64,000 nucleotides of DNA from Fictibacillus nanhaiensis (GCF_019801215.1 NZ_JAHVJO010000002.1:744001-808000); one strand, 5' to 3'. Positions 17,076 to 26,945 are shown, counted from the stretch's first letter. Numbers and translations are program-made. The notes: generated by a model from the sequence alone, not told the origin.

Positions 17076-17305
17076 TCTTTAAGACCCCTTTTCAAATGTG
17101 TGAGTAAAATCAACTATATCTCTTTTTATATTACCACTCTGCACCCTATTCACAAACCAAATGGCAGCTGAAATCAGCATTCCCTATACAAGTGTCAATA
17201 ATTCTTCAAAAAAAGAGTGTTTTTAGTGCTTTCTCTCAGTAAGAATTCCAAATCCTTGAAGTATCATTAAAAAACTAACTTGCACACCTGAAGAGGAAGC
17301 AACAA

Positions 17306-17333
17306 AAAACCGGCACTGAGGCCGGTTTTCCTT
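17306..17333 (-). terminator. Terminator of the M3 oligopeptidase gene
   Basis: Arms AAAACCGGC and GCCGGTTTT (17306-17314, 17321-17329), with a T run after the hairpin on the minus strand. Confidence 0.85.
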
Positions 17334-17338
17334 ATTTC

Positions 17339-19042
17339 TTATGCTTTTATAAACTGGTTCTCATCAATGGTTGCAATAAATCTTTCTACTTCACCCACAA
17401 CGGACGCGACACAGCCTTTCTCAAACGGTGAGACCAAACCCGCTTCTTCTACTAATTTCGTAAATGGCAGGCTGCCTCCCTTTTGACAAAGAGCAAAATA
17501 ATCTTCCCATGCCTGTTCGCGGTTTTCTACTGATCGCTTCCAGAACTGAAGGGCACAGATTTGAGCAAGGGTATAATCAATATAGTAGAAAGGTGAGCGG
17601 AAAATATGACCCTGTCTATGCCAGAATCCTCCATTCTCTAAGTACTCTAATCCGTCATAGTCACGATGAGGTAAATACATTTTCTCCAGCTCGCTCCACT
17701 TCTCACGGCGCTCTCTAGGCGTCGCGTCTGGATGATCATAGACAAAGTGCTGAAACTCATCGACCGCAACACCATAAGGAATAAATTCTAGAGCCCCCGT
17801 TAAGTGCGAGTACAAATACTTTTCCGTATCCTTTTCAAACCATTTATCGATCCATGGGTATGTTAAGAATTCCATACTCATCGAGTGGATCTCACAAGCC
17901 TCAAGTGTCGGGAACTGGTATTCAGGAACTTCATATCCTCGGCTTGTATACATCTGGAAGGCGTGACCGATCTCATGCAGCAGCACGCGTACGTCATTCT
18001 CTGAACCAGTGAAGTTCGTAAAAATGAAAGGAGCTTGATAATCCTGAAGGTACGTACAATACCCTCCAGGCGCTTTTCCTTTTTTGCTTTCAAGATCCAT
18101 CAGTTCATCATCCGCCATATAAGTAAAGAATGCACCCGTCTCTTGTGACAAGCCTGAAAAGACTTGCTTTGCTTTTTCGACAATCCATTCGGCATCACCT
18201 TGTGGGACAGGGTTTCCTGTTGTAAAGCTGAAAGACTCATCATAGTATTTAAGCTCATTAAGTCCAATCCTCTTTTGCTGACTCTTCTTTAATTTTGTAC
18301 AAAGAGGAACAATGATTTCTTTTACTTGCTGACGGAATACCTTTACATCCTGAGCATTATAATCTGTTCTTCCCATACGGTCATAAGCAAGTTCTGTAAA
18401 TTGGTTATACCCTAACTTTTTAGCGATACGTGTACGCAATTTTACTAAATCATCATAAATCGCATCAAATTTCTCTTCGTTCGCTTTTAAAAATGCATTG
18501 CTCGCCTGATAAGCAGCCTGACGCGTATCACGATCAGATGATTGGATATAAGGAGCTAACTGAGCAAGATTGAGCTCTTTGCCGTCAAACTCGATTTTCG
18601 CTGAAGCCATTACTTTCACATATTCAGAGCTTAATTTATTCTCTTGTTTCAAGTCCTCAAGAACATCTTCAGAGTACGTTTTCACCTTTAACTCTGCAAG
18701 GCGGAACAACTGGCTGCCCCACTTTTTTTCTAACTCATCCTTGTATGGAGACTGTACGAGCGCCTCGTGAAACGCCGTAACCATCCCTTGGTATACAGGT
18801 AGATTTTCATCCATAAATGCCTGTTCATCTTTATAAAAAACATCTTCCGTATTAATCGTGTGGCGGATCTTCGCTAATCTTGCCTTCGATTCAAATCCGT
18901 TTCTTAAATCCACAACTTTCTTCATAGCTTCGTTTTGCTGATCGGCAGATGAAGCCTCACGGAAAATCTGTACAGCTTTTTCAAATGCTGTCTTCAGCTC
19001 GGTCACGTTCGGTCTTTCATATGTAAATTCACTAAATTTCAT
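17339..19042 (-). CDS. M3 family oligoendopeptidase
   Basis: Cytosolic zinc metallopeptidase, 567 residues, that degrades short peptides. The zinc motif HEIGH is at about 356-360 in LLHEIGHAFQMY, and the third ligand glutamate follows in TLEACEIHSMSMEF. The substrate-binding region HRQGHIFRSPFYYIDYTLAQ is near the C-terminus. It is shorter than PepF (about 600) and resembles the PepF-related M3 subgroup rather than PepF itself. The start has an AGGGGG site. It is transcribed alone and ends at a terminator; divergent from adeR. Confidence 0.9.
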   Translation of the reverse strand: MKFSEFTYERPNVTELKTAFEKAVQIFREASSADQQNEAMKKVVDLRNGFESKARLAKIRHTINTEDVFYKDEQAFMDENLPVYQGMVTAFHEALVQSPYKDELEKKWGSQLFRLAELKVKTYSEDVLEDLKQENKLSSEYVKVMASAKIEFDGKELNLAQLAPYIQSSDRDTRQAAYQASNAFLKANEEKFDAIYDDLVKLRTRIAKKLGYNQFTELAYDRMGRTDYNAQDVKVFRQQVKEIIVPLCTKLKKSQQKRIGLNELKYYDESFSFTTGNPVPQGDAEWIVEKAKQVFSGLSQETGAFFTYMADDELMDLESKKGKAPGGYCTYLQDYQAPFIFTNFTGSENDVRVLLHEIGHAFQMYTSRGYEVPEYQFPTLEACEIHSMSMEFLTYPWIDKWFEKDTEKYLYSHLTGALEFIPYGVAVDEFQHFVYDHPDATPRERREKWSELEKMYLPHRDYDGLEYLENGGFWHRQGHIFRSPFYYIDYTLAQICALQFWKRSVENREQAWEDYFALCQKGGSLPFTKLVEEAGLVSPFEKGCVASVVGEVERFIATIDENQFIKA

Positions 19043-19163
19043 ATAAAATGCCCCCTAACAATTTTCTGTATTACCCTTTCTACAAACAGCTCCTTTTTTC
19101 CTGTAAACTTCTCTTCACTTTCGGTAGAATAAAGACTAAGAGAGCTTAAGGCAGGCGAAAAGC

Positions 19164-20396
19164 ATGAAAGAGTATCAACATGACCCTTTTAAAGGTACAT
19201 TCGGAAGTTTAGAAAACCTGGCGGATAAGATTAGTGATGTTCTATCTTGTCCTGTAACCATTGAAGACCAGAATCATCGTCTCCTTGCTTACAGTACACA
19301 CGAAGACAGCACAGATCCTGCACGGGTTGCTACCATCATCGGACGGCGCGTTCCCGAAAAAGTAGTGAACAGTCTTTGGAAAGATGGCGTCATTCCCCGT
19401 TTACAAGAAAGTGATGACCCTGTTCGGGTTAGTTCTATACAAAAAGTAGGACTCGGTGACCGTGTTGCTGTTTCAATCAGAAAAAACAGCGAGGTGCTCG
19501 GGTATATTTGGGTTCTCGAGGTCGAAAAAAAATTAAATCAAGACGATATGAAGCTTCTCAAACTTGCTGCTGTCTCTGCTAAAAGCCAGCTGCTTCAAAG
19601 ACAGATTGGAACGAAAAAAAAGGAAGAAAACCGGCAGGAGCTTTTTTGGAAGATGCTTACGGGCAACCTGCCACAAGAAGAACGTATTTTAGAAAAATTA
19701 CATGAGCTCAACATACTCCCCGTCTTGCCTGCTGCAGTTTTTATCCTTCAGCTGCAAGAGGAAGTCACACCAGCCGTTGAAAAAGATATTTTATATATCG
19801 CTGCCGTTCATCAGAAGATTAATGTACTTTTATCAGCAGCTGACAGCAACCAAATGTTGTTACTTGCTTCTCCTGTCGGAAAAGAACCACCTTTAGAACT
19901 CCCAAAATCGTTTGTTGATTCATTTTTTACTCATATGAAAGAACGTTTTTCCGTATCAGAAGTAAAAGCGGCATACGGAAGTCTTGTTTCTTCCTTTACA
20001 CAAGTTGAAAAAAGTTATAAGGAAGCAATGAATGTATTAGCTGTTCAAGAAAAGCTTGGCGGGGAAACATTATCATTAAACGGATATCATGAACTCGGCA
20101 TCTACCAATTTTTAGATATCATTTATGAAAAACAACAAAGACAGAGCTACCAGAATGAAATGCTAAGAACCTTGCAGGAATATGACCGTCTTCATAAAAC
20201 AGAGCTCTACCACACGTTAGAGACGTATTTGACATTAGATGAAAACTTAAACAAAGCTTCAGATGTCCTTCATATTCACATGAACACACTGTTATACCGA
20301 TTGAAACGAATCGGCGAGATTACCAATATTGATTTGAAAAGTCCGCACCAGAAGATCATGATCTACCTTGATTTTAAAATCAATCGATTATTTTAG
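19164..20396 (+). CDS. adeR: PucR/CdaR-type transcriptional regulator AdeR
   Basis: 410-residue DNA-binding activator of the PucR family. N-terminal sensor-like region to about 150, a middle GGDEF-like degenerate domain (AAYGSLVSSFTQVEKSYKEA) around 270-290, and a C-terminal PucR-type helix-turn-helix, LETYLTLDENLNKASDVLHI followed by HMNTLLYRLKRI. In Bacillus, AdeR sits immediately before ald and activates it in response to alanine; the same order here is strong contextual support. It is preceded by AAGGCAGG and followed by its own terminator, so ald is read from a separate promoter. Confidence 0.88.
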   Translation: MKEYQHDPFKGTFGSLENLADKISDVLSCPVTIEDQNHRLLAYSTHEDSTDPARVATIIGRRVPEKVVNSLWKDGVIPRLQESDDPVRVSSIQKVGLGDRVAVSIRKNSEVLGYIWVLEVEKKLNQDDMKLLKLAAVSAKSQLLQRQIGTKKKEENRQELFWKMLTGNLPQEERILEKLHELNILPVLPAAVFILQLQEEVTPAVEKDILYIAAVHQKINVLLSAADSNQMLLLASPVGKEPPLELPKSFVDSFFTHMKERFSVSEVKAAYGSLVSSFTQVEKSYKEAMNVLAVQEKLGGETLSLNGYHELGIYQFLDIIYEKQQRQSYQNEMLRTLQEYDRLHKTELYHTLETYLTLDENLNKASDVLHIHMNTLLYRLKRIGEITNIDLKSPHQKIMIYLDFKINRLF

Positions 20397-20400
20397 AAGA

Positions 20401-20432
20401 AGCGTTTGTGAATTATCACAAATGCTTTTTTT
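20401..20432 (+). terminator. Terminator of adeR
   Basis: Arms 20401-20411 and 20416-20426 (one G-T pair), then a run of T. Confidence 0.85.
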
Positions 20433-20534
20433 CATTTTCTAGCATCCTAACAATGAAAAGCGCTTCTTTCCCTTTTATACTAAAATCACAATTGAAAACG
20501 CACTCAATGTATTTTTATATAGGAGGATTCACAA

Positions 20535-21665
20535 ATGATTATTGGAGTACCAGCAGAAATTAAGAACAATGAAAACCGTGTTGCGATAACGCCATCAGGT
20601 GTCATGACATTAACAGCAGCAGGTCACACTGTATTAGTAGAAAGCCATGCAGGTGTTGGCAGCGGATTTACGAATGAAGATTATGCAGCAGCAGGTGCAA
20701 AAATATTAGAAGATGCAAAAGATATTTGGGCAGCAGAAATGGTGATGAAGGTAAAAGAACCGTTAGCTTCTGAGTACAACTATTTTCGCCAAGGATTGAT
20801 TCTGTTTACATACCTTCACTTGGCAGCTGAGCCCGCGTTGGCAAAAGCACTTACGGATAGCGGCGTTACAGCGATTGCCTATGAAACGGTTGAATTTAAC
20901 CGCACGCTTCCTCTATTAACACCTATGAGTGAAGTAGCAGGACGTATGTCTGCTCAAATTGGGGCACAGTTCCTTGAGAAGCCAAAAGGCGGTAAAGGCA
21001 TTCTGCTTGCAGGCGTTCCTGGTGTACGACGCGGAAAAGTTACGGTTATAGGCGGGGGAGTCGTAGGAACAAATGCTGCAAAAATTGCTGCAGGACTTGG
21101 AGCTGATGTTACGATTATTGACTTAAGCCCAGACCGTCTTCGTCAATTGGACGATATTTTCGGAAACAGCATCCAAACCTTGATGTCTAACCCATTAAAT
21201 ATCGCTCAAGCTGTTGCTGAATCAGATCTTGTAATCGGCGCTGTACTTATTCCGGGAGCAAAAGCACCAAAGCTTGTAACAGAAGAAATGATTAAAGCCA
21301 TGACACCTGGATCAGTCGTAGTTGATGTAGCGATCGACCAAGGCGGTATCTTTGAAACAGTTGACCGTATCACAACACATGATAACCCTACTTATGAAAA
21401 GCACGGAGTTGTTCATTATGCTGTAGCTAACATGCCTGGTGCCGTACCTCGTACGTCTACAATCGCACTTACGAATGTGACTGTTCCTTACGCGCTTCAA
21501 ATCGCGAACAAAGGAGCACAACAAGCGATCACGGATAACCCATCACTAAGAGCTGGGTTAAACACGGCTGGCGGTTATGTAACTTATGAAGCTGTAGCAC
21601 GTGATCTTGGGTTTGAATACCTTTCTGTAGAAGAAGCATTAGAAAAAACGGTTCAAACCGTGTAG
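20535..21665 (+). CDS. ald: Alanine dehydrogenase
   Basis: NAD-dependent oxidative deamination of L-alanine to pyruvate and ammonia; used to catabolise alanine, and in Bacillus needed for normal sporulation. 376 residues, as expected. Catalytic residues are present: Lys in MVMKVKEP (about 75) and His in TYLHLAAEP (about 96). The Rossmann motif is [20 protein letters not shown] (about 172-191), and DVAIDQGG is the substrate-side motif. AGGAGG precedes the ATG. The 138-bp gap from adeR contains a TATACT (20476) without a good -35 box, consistent with activator dependence. Confidence 0.96.
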   Translation: MIIGVPAEIKNNENRVAITPSGVMTLTAAGHTVLVESHAGVGSGFTNEDYAAAGAKILEDAKDIWAAEMVMKVKEPLASEYNYFRQGLILFTYLHLAAEPALAKALTDSGVTAIAYETVEFNRTLPLLTPMSEVAGRMSAQIGAQFLEKPKGGKGILLAGVPGVRRGKVTVIGGGVVGTNAAKIAAGLGADVTIIDLSPDRLRQLDDIFGNSIQTLMSNPLNIAQAVAESDLVIGAVLIPGAKAPKLVTEEMIKAMTPGSVVVDVAIDQGGIFETVDRITTHDNPTYEKHGVVHYAVANMPGAVPRTSTIALTNVTVPYALQIANKGAQQAITDNPSLRAGLNTAGGYVTYEAVARDLGFEYLSVEEALEKTVQTV

Positions 21666-21680
21666 TAAGAACTGAGCACT

Positions 21681-21712
21681 AACCTCCCTTTTGTAAAAGG
21701 GGAGGTTTTTTG
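21681..21712 (+). terminator. Terminator of ald
   Basis: Arms AACCTCCCTTTT and AAAAGGGGAGGTT, one bulge, then T6. Confidence 0.88.
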
Positions 21713-21817
21713 TTTGTAACAGAAAATTAATAACCCGATAACACGCCCTTAATATTATGCACATATAATTATTGGCGGTAGACCACTAAACCAAATAAAG
21801 CATTTTAGGAGGTTATT

Positions 21818-23179
21818 ATGTTATTTTCTAAAAAGATTCTAACAGTAGCTATGGCATCAACACTTGCCGTAAGCAGCTTAGCTATAAATCATGTATCAGC
21901 CGATAACGAAGACGATAATGAAATTCGCAATGTCATCTTTTTAATTGGTGATGGTATGGGTAACTCTTATACAACGGCATACCGTGCCATGAAGGACGAT
22001 AAGAACACTCCGATGATGGAAGAAACAAAATTCGATAAGTATTTAGTTGGTATGCAATCCACTTATTCTTGGGATACAGAAGAAAGCATTACAGACTCTG
22101 CAGCAGCTGCAACTTCCATGTCTGCTGGAATCAAAACATACAACGGGGCAATTGCTGTTGATATGGAGAAAAAAGATGTTAAAACTGTTTTAGAACAAGC
22201 AAAAGAAAATGGGAAATCCACTGGACTCGTAGCAACGTCACAAATTAACCATGCTACTCCAGCAGCTTTTGGTTCACATGATGAATCACGTGAAAACTAT
22301 AACGCTATTGCTAACGATTATTACGATGACCTAATCAATGGAAAACACAAAGTAGACGTATTGTTAGGTGGCGGGACAAGCTACTTTGTTCGTAAAGATC
22401 GAGATATTACAAAAGAATTCCAAAAAGATGGTTACTCTTATGTAACGACTCGCGACCAAATGCTTAAAGATAAAAATGAACAAATTCTAGGACTGTTCGC
22501 ACCTAAAGGATTGGAAAAGAAGATTGATCGTCCTGCTGAACAACCTTCATTAAAAGAAATGACGAATACTGCACTTGATCGATTAAACCAAAACAAAAAT
22601 GGTTTTTTCTTAATGGTTGAAGGAAGCCAAATTGACTGGGCTGGCCATGACAATGATGTCGTATCAGCAATGAGTGACATGGAAGATTTCGAACAAGCTT
22701 TCCAATCAGCTATCGATTTTGCCAAAAAAGACAAGCACACACTAGTAATTGCAACGGCTGACCACTCAACAGGTGGTATGGCAATGGGACGCGATGGAGT
22801 TTATAAATGGGACCCAACAGCCATTAAAGCAGCTAAGAAAACACCAGACTTTATGGCTAAAAAGATTGCAGCAGGCGCTCCTGTAGAAGAAACGTTAAAG
22901 AACAACATTGACTTAGAACTAACAGCCGAAGAAATCCAATCCGTTAAAGACGCAAAAGAAAAAAGCGGAAAAGTATTAGATATCGATAACGCGATTGAAA
23001 AGATTTTCGACCTGCGTACTGGTACTGGCTGGACTACTGATGGTCATACTGGCGAAGATGTAACAGTTTACGCATATGGTCCTGGCATGGAGAAATTTGC
23101 AGGTAAGATCGACAATACAGATACTGCTAAAGAAATTTTCGCTATCTTGAAAAGAAGCAAGTCAGCAATCAACGATTAA
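21818..23179 (+). CDS. Secreted alkaline phosphatase (PhoA/PhoB-like)
   Basis: Zinc/magnesium phosphomonoesterase, 453 residues, exported by a signal peptide (about 1-29, ending HVSA). Metal and active-site motifs are intact: FLIGDGMGNSY near 41, catalytic Ser94 in TDSAAAATSM, ASQ-type NHATPAAFGSH with metal ligands, VEGSQIDWAGHDND, TADHSTGGM, and DGHTGEDVTVYA. It resembles the two PhoP-controlled enzymes of B. subtilis, but I see no clear Pho boxes. A TATAAT at 21764-21769 lacks a good -35 box, which would fit an activator. AGGAGG precedes the ATG. Confidence 0.93.
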   Translation: MLFSKKILTVAMASTLAVSSLAINHVSADNEDDNEIRNVIFLIGDGMGNSYTTAYRAMKDDKNTPMMEETKFDKYLVGMQSTYSWDTEESITDSAAAATSMSAGIKTYNGAIAVDMEKKDVKTVLEQAKENGKSTGLVATSQINHATPAAFGSHDESRENYNAIANDYYDDLINGKHKVDVLLGGGTSYFVRKDRDITKEFQKDGYSYVTTRDQMLKDKNEQILGLFAPKGLEKKIDRPAEQPSLKEMTNTALDRLNQNKNGFFLMVEGSQIDWAGHDNDVVSAMSDMEDFEQAFQSAIDFAKKDKHTLVIATADHSTGGMAMGRDGVYKWDPTAIKAAKKTPDFMAKKIAAGAPVEETLKNNIDLELTAEEIQSVKDAKEKSGKVLDIDNAIEKIFDLRTGTGWTTDGHTGEDVTVYAYGPGMEKFAGKIDNTDTAKEIFAILKRSKSAIND

Positions 23180-23217
23180 ACATTAAATAAAATTGAATAG
23201 GGCAATCTATATAAAAA

Positions 23218-23250
23218 AAGCATCCCGTTTTTTCCTCGGGATGCTTATCT
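23218..23250 (+). terminator. Terminator after alkaline phosphatase
   Basis: Arms AAGCATCCCG / CGGGATGCTT (23218-23227, 23237-23246); weak T tail (ATCTTTT). The next ribosome site begins a few bases on, so it may also modulate the lipoprotein gene. Confidence 0.7.
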
Positions 23251-23266
23251 TTTAGGAGGTGCTTCC

Positions 23267-23935
23267 ATGCTTTTTAAAGGATGGATCATTCTTGGGTTAA
23301 CTGCAGCCCTTGTTACGGGTTGTTCTACAGATTCTTCAGATAACAAAGAAAAAAAACAAACACAACAAGAAGAGCCGAATGAATCCGCAAAAAACGAAGA
23401 AGTTAAAGGATTTGATGACAGCCCTCAGGCTCCAGATGATTCCGATTTAACGGAAAAGAATAAAACATTTGAGGATGCTGACGGGATTATAACATTAAAA
23501 CAAATTGCACAAGTAAATGAAGAAAAACAAACAGGACCTCTATCGCTAAAAATAGCAGATGTTAAGGTTCTACATTACAAGCCGTCTGTTGACTTAATTG
23601 ACTTTTTCCATGGATTCACACACCACGAGGTTGAATTTCCTTACGTAAGAGTCAATGTCGTATTAAAAAACACAAGCAAAGAAACCGTTCATTTCGCTCC
23701 TGTTTCTGAATTAAAAACGAACCAAGGGGAAACCGTTACTTGGGAGGAAGACTTTTATTTAGAAAACTTAAATGGTGATCTGAAGCCAGGGGAAGAAAAA
23801 GTAGGAAGCTTAGGTTTTATTATTGATGAGACAGACCCTGAGAAATTGAAGGAAATCACGCTTAAATCAAGTGAAGTTATCGATAGCAAGAAAAAGAAGA
23901 TTGCCGATTCACTTTCGTTTAAGATAGAATTTTAA
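23267..23935 (+). CDS. Hypothetical lipoprotein, DUF4352-like fold
   Basis: 222 residues. Lipoprotein signal MLFKGWIILGLTAALVTGC with lipobox VTGC, then a long low-complexity linker rich in Glu, Lys, Asn and Gln (about 24-75). The folded part (about 80-222) contains VRVNVVLKNTSKETVHFAP, VTWEEDFY and DLKPGEEKVGSLGF. That is the pattern of DUF4352-like immunoglobulin-type domains found in many Bacillus lipoproteins. The start has TTAGGAGGTG. It lies behind the phosphatase terminator and has its own terminator. Function unknown. Confidence 0.72.
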   Translation: MLFKGWIILGLTAALVTGCSTDSSDNKEKKQTQQEEPNESAKNEEVKGFDDSPQAPDDSDLTEKNKTFEDADGIITLKQIAQVNEEKQTGPLSLKIADVKVLHYKPSVDLIDFFHGFTHHEVEFPYVRVNVVLKNTSKETVHFAPVSELKTNQGETVTWEEDFYLENLNGDLKPGEEKVGSLGFIIDETDPEKLKEITLKSSEVIDSKKKKIADSLSFKIEF

Positions 23936-23952
23936 TTAGCTGTACTGCTTTT

Positions 23953-23980
23953 AAACATCCCATCAGGGGTGTTTTTATTT
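23953..23980 (+). terminator. Terminator after the lipoprotein gene
   Basis: Arms AAACATCCC and GGGGTGTTT followed by T-rich sequence. Confidence 0.7.
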
Positions 23981-24086
23981 CCCGGGAAATTTTTGTCGAA
24001 TGGTTGGATAAAGTTTATTTTATGGTTTCTTAAATCTCATCATATGATTATTATCTACCGAACTGGATTATTCACCTAACATGACG

Positions 24087-24146
24087 TATAATGGGAAACT
24101 ATGTGTTTCGCGGTTCGAAAACTCCCGCGTTATCAAAACTAGGAGG
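24087..24146 (+). ncRNA. PreQ1-I riboswitch
   Basis: A -10 box TATAAT (24087-24092) is followed by the aptamer at 24109-24146. P1 pairs CGCGG (24109-24113) with CCGCG (24125-24129). The A-rich tail TTATCAAAACTAGGAGG follows, which overlaps the Shine-Dalgarno. Length, loop and tail match the small class I preQ1 aptamer. Because the pseudoknot uses the ribosome site, control should be at translation: ligand bound, transporter off. Confidence 0.88.
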
Positions 24147-24157
24147 AATTGTTTATT

Positions 24158-24856
24158 ATGTTTAATTTTTATTTCGGAATAGGTTTTGCACTCGTTAATT
24201 TTATTCTTTTCTTGATGTGCTATAAGTGGTTTGGCAAGGCAGGGTTGTTCGCATGGATTGCCGCGGCAACGATTTTAGCCAATCTGCAAGTTGTAAAAAC
24301 AATTGAGATGTTCGGGCTAGTAATGACGCTTGGAAATGTCATTTACGGTACGATTTATTTAGCAACAGACCTGATAAATGAAAAGTACGGGGAAAAAGAG
24401 GCGAAAAAAGGGGTATGGTTCGGCTTTTTTACGTTAATGATGACGACGATTATTATGCAGATGGTTCTTGTTTTCGAACCCCATGAAAGTGATTTTGCCA
24501 ATCCTCATCTCGAGGCACTATTTGGCTTATTGCCACGGTTAGCAATAGGCAGTTTAACCGCGTACTTGGTCAGTCAGTATCTTGACGTAAAGCTATTCGG
24601 GGAAATCAAGAAACGATTTTCAAGACCTGATCAATTATGGATTCGCAACAATGGAAGTACGATGGTTAGCCAGCTAATCGATACGCTCATCTTTTGTACA
24701 ATAGCATTTGCCGGAGTTTTCTCATGGGACGTGTGGTTGCAAATTTTCTTTACGACCTATGTGATTAAGTTTGTCGTATCTGCTGCGTCTACACCATTCA
24801 TATATATTGCAAGAGGTTTCAATCATCCTGAAGATACTCCAAAACCAGGCGTTTAA
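24158..24856 (+). CDS. ypdP: Queuosine precursor transporter, YpdP/YhhQ family
   Basis: Membrane transporter of 232 residues with about six helices, in the COG1738 family that imports preQ0/preQ1-type queuosine precursors. Signature sequences are GNVIYGTIYLATDLINEKYG in the first third and STMVSQLIDTLIFCTIAF plus VIKFVVSAASTPFIY near the end. A TTG at 24149 is too close to the ribosome site, so the ATG at 24158 is used. The preQ1 riboswitch directly in front confirms the substrate class independently. Its stop overlaps that of the convergent HD-domain gene. Confidence 0.92.
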   Translation: MFNFYFGIGFALVNFILFLMCYKWFGKAGLFAWIAAATILANLQVVKTIEMFGLVMTLGNVIYGTIYLATDLINEKYGEKEAKKGVWFGFFTLMMTTIIMQMVLVFEPHESDFANPHLEALFGLLPRLAIGSLTAYLVSQYLDVKLFGEIKKRFSRPDQLWIRNNGSTMVSQLIDTLIFCTIAFAGVFSWDVWLQIFFTTYVIKFVVSAASTPFIYIARGFNHPEDTPKPGV

Positions 24857-24874
24857 ACACGCCTGGTTTTTTCT
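24841..24874. terminator. Bidirectional terminator ypdP / HD hydrolase
   Basis: Arms AAAACCAGGCGT and ACGCCTGGTTTT (24841-24852, 24859-24870) spanning the overlapping stop codons, with a T run on the plus strand. Confidence 0.85.
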
Positions 24875-25824
24875 ATCACTTTTATGTAGCTTCCTTTTAA
24901 TGCTCTTGCTTCAGCTTTTTTATTCACTTCACGAATCTTGCTTGAAATATTAGAAGCAGCTATTACATTTCCTTCAAAAATAACAGATGGATCAATTAAT
25001 CTCGGTTTCCCTTTTAAATGAATATGAAAATCTTGATCATTTTCTTCAAGTTTTACTTGTGAAATGATGTCTTCAATATAGTTTTCCAACTCAGGTAAAT
25101 TAGCTCTTCTAATTTTTTCCAGAACTTCTTCATCCTGTAGCATGAAATCTTCCTTAGAAATTACTCCCGCTTGCAATGCTTTTTTTAGCAGCGTGATTAA
25201 TTTATCGTACCCGTATACATTTAGAGGGTCCATGAAAAAGTCCTGCACTTCTCTGTAATAAGTGTGAACAAACCATTCTGCGTGATGTATATCCTTTATA
25301 CAAATCACATTATCTACTACGCGAAGGCTTGGCAAAAAAGCATCTACCTCACCTTTTGTTATGTATTGATACCGGTACAGATCTCTCAGTGTATAATCAA
25401 TTCTATCTGCACAAAGAAGCGGCAATGGCTGTTCTAATAGAGAAAATTGCCCATTAAGTATAGATTCCAGAGAATATCCGTACTTCTGTAAAATAGAAGG
25501 AATTTTGGAATTCACAAGTGTTTCTTCAAAAATTTCTTCATGAAAGTCCTCAGATTCATTACCTAATACAAAGTCAATAACATGAGAAAACGCAGTATGA
25601 GAAACATCATGCAATAGTCCTGCGATCTGTTCTTCCACTGAACCGCCAAGTCTCTGAATCAAACACATAACCCCTATAGAATGCTCATAGCGGGTTACGT
25701 TCCAATCAGCTCTAACCAAATAGGACGCTCCCCCTTGATGAATACCCTTTAACCGCTGAACAGGTGTTGATTGAATAAGTTCATTGATCACTGGCTCCGG
25801 CCCATAAATTTCATCTTCTAGCAC
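24853..25824 (-). CDS. HD superfamily phosphohydrolase (YdhJ-like)
   Basis: 323-residue cytosolic metal-dependent phosphohydrolase. The HD-domain residues are visible: histidine in TRYEHSIGVM (about 47), the HD pair in GLLHDVSHTAFSHVID (about 72), and the distal aspartate in LCADRIDYTLRD (about 138). This is the layout of the COG1078 group, whose members include dNTP triphosphohydrolase relatives, but the substrate here is unknown. The start is a GTG at 25824 with AGAGGGTG upstream. Transcribed alone. Confidence 0.82.
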   Translation of the reverse strand: MLEDEIYGPEPVINELIQSTPVQRLKGIHQGGASYLVRADWNVTRYEHSIGVMCLIQRLGGSVEEQIAGLLHDVSHTAFSHVIDFVLGNESEDFHEEIFEETLVNSKIPSILQKYGYSLESILNGQFSLLEQPLPLLCADRIDYTLRDLYRYQYITKGEVDAFLPSLRVVDNVICIKDIHHAEWFVHTYYREVQDFFMDPLNVYGYDKLITLLKKALQAGVISKEDFMLQDEEVLEKIRRANLPELENYIEDIISQVKLEENDQDFHIHLKGKPRLIDPSVIFEGNVIAASNISSKIREVNKKAEARALKGSYIKVIEKTRRV

Positions 25825-26068
25825 GTTTCGACACCCTCTTCCTTACCAACTATCTTAACATAGGAGAAATGTTATTCACGGTCTCTTTACACAAGACAAT
25901 TATGTTAATTTTTCTACTGAATAAGACCTTTTTTTCTTAATGATAGTAGGGAATATTCGACCATTCTTTTTAATACCCCCTTTGTTAGCATAGGTGTTGT
26001 GAGTCCTGTCTGTTGCATGAGGCAGGCAGGATAAACAAAAACATAACCATGCAAAGGGGATGGAATTG

Positions 26069-26899
26069 ATGAACGTCAAGAAGATGGCAACTGCTTCACT
26101 TCTTTCAATGGGAATCATAGGTTCAATGTTCACAAATACGATTACAGCATATGATCATTCCGATCAGGTGCAGACTGTAGCCCACCGAGGTGCATCAGGA
26201 TACGCACCAGAAAATACGATGGCAGCCTTTCAAAAAGGTGTTGATATGAAAGCAGATTACATCGAAATTGACGTGCAACAGACAAAAGATGGTGAACTCG
26301 TTGTTATCCATGATGTTACGTTAGACCGTACAACGAATGGTACAGGTTATGTAAAGAATCATACACTCGAAGAAATTCGCCAACTGGATGCTGGCAGTTA
26401 TTTTTCTCCTGAATTCGCAGGTGAAAAGGTCCCAACCCTTGAAGAAGTACTTGATGAATTCCGCGGTAAAACAGGTATTCTTATCGAACTAAAAGCTACC
26501 TACCATTACCCTGGAATCGAAGAAAAAGTAGCCGAAGCGTTAAAAGAAAGAAATATGCATAAACCTAATAATGATAAGATCATCGTGCAGTCATTTCAAT
26601 TTGAATCAATGAAAAAAATGGACAAGCTGCTGCCTAATGTTCCTGTTGGTCTTTTGGTCTATCTTGCAACAGATCTTACAGAAGCAAAGCTCGAGGAATT
26701 TTCCGCTTATGCAGAATATATTAATCCAAGCAAATCACTTGTTACTTCGTCGGTTGTAGAAAAAGTACATGAACAGGATATGGGGATCATGGCATGGACG
26801 GTACGCAAACCAGAAGAAGTACAACCGCTTCTTGACGCTGAAGTAGATGCGATTATTACGGACTATCCGGATTATGTTCCTTCCCATAAAGAAGACTAA
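26069..26899 (+). CDS. Secreted glycerophosphodiester phosphodiesterase
   Basis: Releases glycerol 3-phosphate from deacylated phospholipids or teichoic-acid-type substrates. 276 residues with an N-terminal signal peptide (about 1-27). Active-site motifs are complete: AHRGASGYAPENT (catalytic His, about 39), EIDVQQTKDGELVVIHD (metal ligands and second catalytic His, about 68-84), and LIELKA. The C-terminal MAWTVRKPEEVQ and DAIITDYPDY are standard GDPD features. The ATG at 26060 touches the AAAGGGG ribosome site, so 26069 is preferred. Upstream, CCTGTCTG and GCAGGCAGG can form a hairpin in the leader. Confidence 0.9.
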   Translation: MNVKKMATASLLSMGIIGSMFTNTITAYDHSDQVQTVAHRGASGYAPENTMAAFQKGVDMKADYIEIDVQQTKDGELVVIHDVTLDRTTNGTGYVKNHTLEEIRQLDAGSYFSPEFAGEKVPTLEEVLDEFRGKTGILIELKATYHYPGIEEKVAEALKERNMHKPNNDKIIVQSFQFESMKKMDKLLPNVPVGLLVYLATDLTEAKLEEFSAYAEYINPSKSLVTSSVVEKVHEQDMGIMAWTVRKPEEVQPLLDAEVDAIITDYPDYVPSHKED

Positions 26900-26901
26900 A
26901 G

Positions 26902-26945
26902 AAAAGTGTCGAGGCGTAAGAAACGCTTCGGCACTTTTTGTTTTT
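26902..26945 (+). terminator. Terminator of the glycerophosphodiesterase gene
   Basis: 16-bp arms (26902-26917, 26923-26938) followed by a T-rich tract. Confidence 0.88.
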
